Positions 7,649 through 9,859 of a stretch of 9,859 bases of DNA are shown piece after piece. This DNA comes from Prevotella sp. UBA3757 (GTDB lineage Bacteria; Bacteroidota; Bacteroidia; Bacteroidales; Bacteroidaceae): NCBI GenBank assembly GCA_002371715.1, contig DFGF01000049.1, positions 35,068-44,926 on the forward strand. The letters are read 5' to 3'. The position numbers were made by a program, and so were the translations under genes. The notes beneath the pieces are model-generated. The model was given only the letters and a program-made list of their open reading frames with translations, was not told the origin of the DNA and made no database searches. Position 1 is the stretch's first letter, and each line of letters begins with the position of its first letter.

Positions 7649-7767
7649 AATCTTTGTTTCTGTATAATTAATAAATCTTAATAGTTTAATCGTGTTCGGT
7701 GGTCTCTCTCGCGAAGCGTGTCGTACGCTCATGGACGTTAGTAGCATACATAGCACACATCCATAAT
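7649..7767 (-). promoter_or_regulatory. 5' leader of the MACPF operon with a possible tiny upstream ORF
   Basis: This is the predicted untranslated leader between the inferred transcription start and the start codon of protein A. It holds a possible eight-codon ORF (7764-7738, MDVCYVCY then TAA) just after the predicted start site. It also holds a small stem (arms 7725-7729 and 7715-7719, 5 bp, 5-nt loop). The last 40 nt before the ATG are AT-rich with no clear Shine-Dalgarno sequence, which is usual in Bacteroidetes. Either element could be chance; I do not recognise a known riboswitch. Confidence 0.35.
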
Positions 7768-7773
7768 TTGTTG

Positions 7774-7805
7774 CAAAGATAAGCATATTATCCGAAACGT
7801 CCAAA
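7774..7805 (-). promoter_or_regulatory. Bacteroidetes-type promoter for the MACPF operon
   Basis: On the minus strand, TTTG (7805-7802) is followed after 20 bp by TATCTTTG (7781-7774). This matches the primary sigma factor consensus known from Bacteroides (-33 TTTG, 19-21 bp, -7 TAnnTTTG) at every specified base. The surrounding DNA is AT-rich against a GC-rich background. Transcription would begin near 7767, giving a leader of about 120 nt before the ATG at 7648. No other match was seen in the gaps between the five MACPF genes, which supports one transcript. Confidence 0.75.
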
Positions 7806-7879
7806 CTTTAGGGGCCTAAATCTTTTATTTTTGTAAATTCTGCAACTTTTTTTGTTATTTCTGAAAGTCGAGTCACCAA

Positions 7880-8035
7880 TTATTGCATGTTTTGAGAGTG
7901 GCTCATCAAGAAAGAGGGCACTTCAAAATGAAGTGCTTCTTGCCATTGCGGATGTATAGTCCACGCCGTGGCCACCTTTTCCGCCCACACGGCTGACGTC
8001 AGCAGCAGGGCGAGCGTCAATAGGAAGTATTTCCC
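7880..8035 (-). pseudogene. possible decayed fragment of a secreted-protein gene
   Basis: One minus-strand frame (8035-7880) reads as a convincing signal peptide, KYFLLTLALLLTSAVWA, then a short tail ending at TAA, but has no ATG; a TTG at 8020 is the only usual alternative start. In a second frame, 7962-7906 reads GLYIRNGKKHFILK and stops soon after. This resembles the short C-terminal tails common on secreted proteins of Prevotella-like bacteria. A signal-peptide start and a tail-like end, in different frames and under 60 bp apart, suggest a gene whose middle was deleted. The same stretch has a perfect 12-bp palindrome (7992-8003). The interpretation is inferred, and chance coding in GC-rich DNA is possible. 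Confidence 0.3.
7918..7936 (-). terminator. terminator-like hairpin between the decarboxylase and MACPF operons
   Basis: An 8-bp perfect stem (GCACTTCA with TGAAGTGC) and a 3-nt loop. On the minus strand it is followed by CCCTCTTTCTT, a pyrimidine-rich but imperfect U-tract. It lies about 110 bp upstream of the MACPF promoter and so could separate the two transcription units. A terminator role is plausible; the weak U-tract keeps confidence modest. Confidence 0.45.
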
Positions 8036-8066
8036 CGCAACGCCGAAAGGGCGTTGCGGGGAAATA
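8028..8066. repeat. perfect 17-bp inverted repeat after oadB
   Basis: Arms 8028-8044 and 8050-8066 pair perfectly over 17 bp around a 5-nt loop (GAAAG on the plus strand). The core is GC-rich with TATTT/AAATA at the base. It lies 46 bp after the oadB stop and would form a very stable hairpin in that mRNA's 3' end. On neither strand does a true U-tract follow directly, so it is not a textbook intrinsic terminator. It could be a 3' stabilising hairpin, a factor-dependent terminator, or a palindromic repeat element. Confidence 0.8.
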
Positions 8067-8112
8067 TGTTTGTATCTATGTGTTTATAAATGTAGCTGAA
8101 GGGTTCCGGTGC

Positions 8113-9264
8113 TTACGACAGGAAGCCCAGCAGGGCACCGGCGGCCACGGCCGAGCCGATGACGCCGGCCACGTTGGGACCCATGGCGTGCATGAGCAGG
8201 AAGTTGTGGCGGTCGTACTCCAGGCCGAGGTTGTTCGAGATACGGGCGGCCATGGGCACTGCCGAGACACCGGCGTTGCCGATGAGCGGGTTCAGCTTCT
8301 TGTCCTTAGGCAGGAAGACGTTCATCAGCTTGACGAAACAGACGCCGCTCATGGTGGCGATGATGAAGGCACCGGCACCGATGGCGAAGATGTAGATGGT
8401 GTTCATGGTCAGGAACTCGGAGGCCTGCGTCGAGCAGCCCACGGTCAGTCCCAGCAGCATGACCACGATGTCGTTCAGGGCAGCACCGGCCGTCTTGGCC
8501 AGGCGCGTGGTCTTGCCCGACTCCTTCAGCAGGTTGCCGAAGAACAGCATGCCCAGCAGGGGCAGGCCGGAGGGCACGATGAACGTGGTGAGCAGCAGTC
8601 CGATGATGGGGAAGAGGATGCGCTCGGTCTGCGAGACTTGGCGGGCGGGCTTCATCTTGATGAGACGCTCCTTCCTAGTGGTCAGCAGGCGCATCAACGG
8701 CGGCTGGATGAGCGGCACCAGGGCCATGTATGAGTAGGCACAGACGGCAATGGCGCCCATCAGGTTCGGCGAGAGCTTGGACGACAGGAAGATGGCCGTC
8801 GGGCCGTCAGCACCGCCGATGATGGCGATACCGGCTGCCTGGTTGGGCTCGAAGCCGAGGGCCAGGGCAAACATGTAGGCGCCGAAGATGCCAAACTGGG
8901 CGGCAGCGCCGATGAGCATCAGCTTCGGGTTGGCCAGCAGTGCCGAGAAGTCGGTCATGGCTCCGATGCCGAGGAAGATGAGCGGCGGGTACCAGCCCTG
9001 TCGGACGCCCTGATAGAAGATGTTGAGCACGGAGTTGTCCTCGTAGAGGCCTATTTCCAGTCCGGCGTCGGCACGGAAGGGAATGTTGCCAAGGATGATG
9101 CCCAGACCGATGGGCACAAGCAGCAGGGGCTCGAAGTCCTTCTTGATGGCCAGCCATATAAAGAAGGCGCCTACTGCTATCATGATGAGGTTGCCGGCCG
9201 TCACATTGGCAAAGCCCGTGTAGGTCAGGAACTCATTAAAGTTTTCAATGATAAATTGCCACAT
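8113..9264 (-). CDS. oadB: sodium-translocating decarboxylase beta subunit (OadB/MmdB family)
   Basis: Inner-membrane subunit of a biotin-dependent decarboxylase. It releases CO2 from carboxybiotin and couples this to Na+ export. At 383 residues it has the family's compact bacterial length, with many hydrophobic segments starting near residue 25. Diagnostic motifs are GGADGPTAIF (150-159, with the family's conserved aspartate at 153), NAGVSAVPMAARIS (330-343), and LLMHAMGPNVAGVIGSAVAAG (within 356-376). It follows the biotin carrier gene by 34 bp on the same strand. In Bacteroidales this pairing usually belongs to methylmalonyl-CoA decarboxylase in the succinate-to-propionate pathway. Oxaloacetate or glutaconyl-CoA decarboxylase cannot be excluded from this subunit alone, because substrate choice lies in the alpha subunit, which is outside the window. 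The gene looks intact. Confidence 0.95.
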   Translation of the reverse strand: MWQFIIENFNEFLTYTGFANVTAGNLIMIAVGAFFIWLAIKKDFEPLLLVPIGLGIILGNIPFRADAGLEIGLYEDNSVLNIFYQGVRQGWYPPLIFLGIGAMTDFSALLANPKLMLIGAAAQFGIFGAYMFALALGFEPNQAAGIAIIGGADGPTAIFLSSKLSPNLMGAIAVCAYSYMALVPLIQPPLMRLLTTRKERLIKMKPARQVSQTERILFPIIGLLLTTFIVPSGLPLLGMLFFGNLLKESGKTTRLAKTAGAALNDIVVMLLGLTVGCSTQASEFLTMNTIYIFAIGAGAFIIATMSGVCFVKLMNVFLPKDKKLNPLIGNAGVSAVPMAARISNNLGLEYDRHNFLLMHAMGPNVAGVIGSAVAAGALLGFLS

Positions 9265-9271
9265 AATCGAT

Positions 9272-9299
9272 GTTCAATGTTCAGCGTTCAACGTTCAAT
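9272..9299. repeat. four-unit heptamer repeat (GTTCAAY) between the biotin carrier gene and oadB
   Basis: Four consecutive 7-bp units starting at 9272, 9279, 9286 and 9293 read GTTCAAT, GTTCAGC, GTTCAAC, GTTCAAT. The last base is also part of the biotin carrier stop codon. The array fills most of the 34-bp gap between two co-transcribed genes. Low-complexity tandem repeats such as this expand and contract by slippage; no function is evident. Confidence 0.8.
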
Positions 9300-9781
9300 T
9301 ACCCGATGGTCAGCATGACGGCACCCTCCATGACGGAGTCGCCGGGATTGACGAGAATAGAGGTGACCGTGCCGGCAGATTCGGCCTCGATGTTGTTCTG
9401 CATCTTCATGGCTTCGAGCACGACAACCACGTCGCCTACGGCCACCGTATCGCCCACCTTGACGTTGATGGCGTTGATGGTGCCGGGCAGCGGTGCCTTC
9501 ACCGGATTGCCGGCACCGGCCTGTGCGGCGGGTTTGGCGGCCTGCGGAGCGGGCTGGGCTGGGGCAGGTGCAGCGGCAGCGGCGGGTGCGGCTGCAGCGG
9601 GTGCGGCAACTGTCGAACGCTTGGCGGCAGCCAGTGCCGGATGCTTGGCAGCGTTGATGGGTTTCTGCATCTCAATTTCGAAAGGGATGCCGTTGACGTT
9701 TACCTTGGCAATTTTGCCTTCTACTTCGGCTATTTCTACTTCGTAGTCTACGCCTTGTACTTTATATTTATATGTTTTCAT
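9299..9781 (-). CDS. biotin carboxyl carrier subunit of a sodium-translocating decarboxylase
   Basis: Carries the carboxyl group on a biotin arm from the carboxyltransferase (alpha) subunit to the membrane beta subunit. The 160-residue protein has three parts. Residues 1-45 are a small beta-rich N-terminal region. A flexible Ala/Pro-rich linker covers about 48-92. The biotinyl domain (93-160) contains the EAMKM motif, with Lys126 as the predicted biotinylation site. The PLPGTI opening and the closing GDSVMEGAVMLTIG are typical of the domain. Its position just before oadB and its long Ala/Pro linker fit the decarboxylase carrier (called MmdC or gamma in some systems) better than the acetyl-CoA carboxylase carrier. 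It ends inside a heptamer repeat array. The first ATG is used, and the frame looks complete. Confidence 0.93.
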   Translation of the reverse strand: MKTYKYKVQGVDYEVEIAEVEGKIAKVNVNGIPFEIEMQKPINAAKHPALAAAKRSTVAAPAAAAPAAAAAPAPAQPAPQAAKPAAQAGAGNPVKAPLPGTINAINVKVGDTVAVGDVVVVLEAMKMQNNIEAESAGTVTSILVNPGDSVMEGAVMLTIG

Positions 9782-9859
9782 TATTGTCTGTAACTATTTA
9801 TTTCGTTTCGTTTTACACTATTCCCGGCGCTTAACGTTCTCTCTTCGAGAGTGTGGCGT
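9782..9859 (-). other. edge stretch upstream of the biotin carrier gene
   Basis: These 78 bp are probably the end of the preceding gene plus a short spacer. All three minus-strand frames reach a stop before the biotin carrier start, so the reading frame of the neighbour cannot be decided. A small hairpin (arms 9839-9843 and 9847-9851) is present. No promoter match was seen, which fits co-transcription with upstream genes, where a decarboxylase delta/gamma subunit and alpha subunit would be expected. Confidence 0.3.

Noticed and set aside
7649..7804. 52-residue N-terminal extension of protein A
   Set aside because: It would run across a near-perfect promoter and place the signal peptide in mid-protein; the ATG at 7648 begins a standard lipoprotein signal.
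9299..9781. Biotin carrier of acetyl-CoA carboxylase (AccB)
   Set aside because: The long Ala/Pro linker and the adjacent oadB fit a sodium-pump decarboxylase carrier better.
9839..9851. Hairpin near the right edge as a terminator
   Set aside because: The stem is only 5 bp and no U-tract follows on the minus strand.

Overview
The window looks like chromosome of a Bacteroidales bacterium, most likely Prevotella or a close relative. Three things point there: a Bacteroidetes-type promoter (TTTG, then TAnnTTTG), lipoproteins with an acidic stretch just after the lipobox cysteine, and an oadB/biotin-carrier pair of the sodium-pumping methylmalonyl-CoA decarboxylase type. Every supported gene is on the minus strand, so transcription runs from high to low coordinates.

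Right part (about 8113-9859): the end of a housekeeping operon. A biotin carboxyl carrier protein (9299-9781, EAMKM biotinylation motif) is followed by the membrane beta subunit of a sodium-translocating decarboxylase (8113-9264, GGADGPT motif). Together with an alpha subunit expected beyond the right edge, they would decarboxylate a biotin-bound carboxyl group and pump Na+ across the inner membrane.

Middle (7806-8112, about 300 bp without an intact gene): a perfect 17-bp inverted repeat 46 bp after oadB, what looks like a decayed fragment of a secreted-protein gene, and a terminator-like hairpin. An AT-rich promoter (7774-7805) and a leader of about 120 nt follow.

Left part (40-7648): five consecutive, tightly packed genes (gaps of 61, 24 and 22 bp, then a 4-bp ATGA overlap), probably one operon. 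All five encode predicted lipoproteins with a MACPF (membrane attack complex/perforin)-like core. In transcription order A to E, A and B have an N-terminal BACON-like domain before the MACPF core, C and D are minimal MACPF lipoproteins, and E carries an extra C-terminal region of about 370 residues that I do not recognise. The five are strongly diverged from each other and differ in the MACPF signature and in the predicted membrane-inserting segments. This suggests a multi-component surface pore or toxin assembly rather than one amplified gene. Single MACPF proteins in Bacteroidales are known antimicrobial toxins (the BSAP family). A five-component lipoprotein operon with BACON fusions is the most interesting content here.

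Heptanucleotide tandem repeats lie at gene boundaries. One four-unit ATTCTTC array encodes the hydrophobic core of protein E's signal peptide, and a similar array in the opposite orientation lies just after the same gene. The left edge cuts off whatever follows gene E, so the operon's end is not visible.
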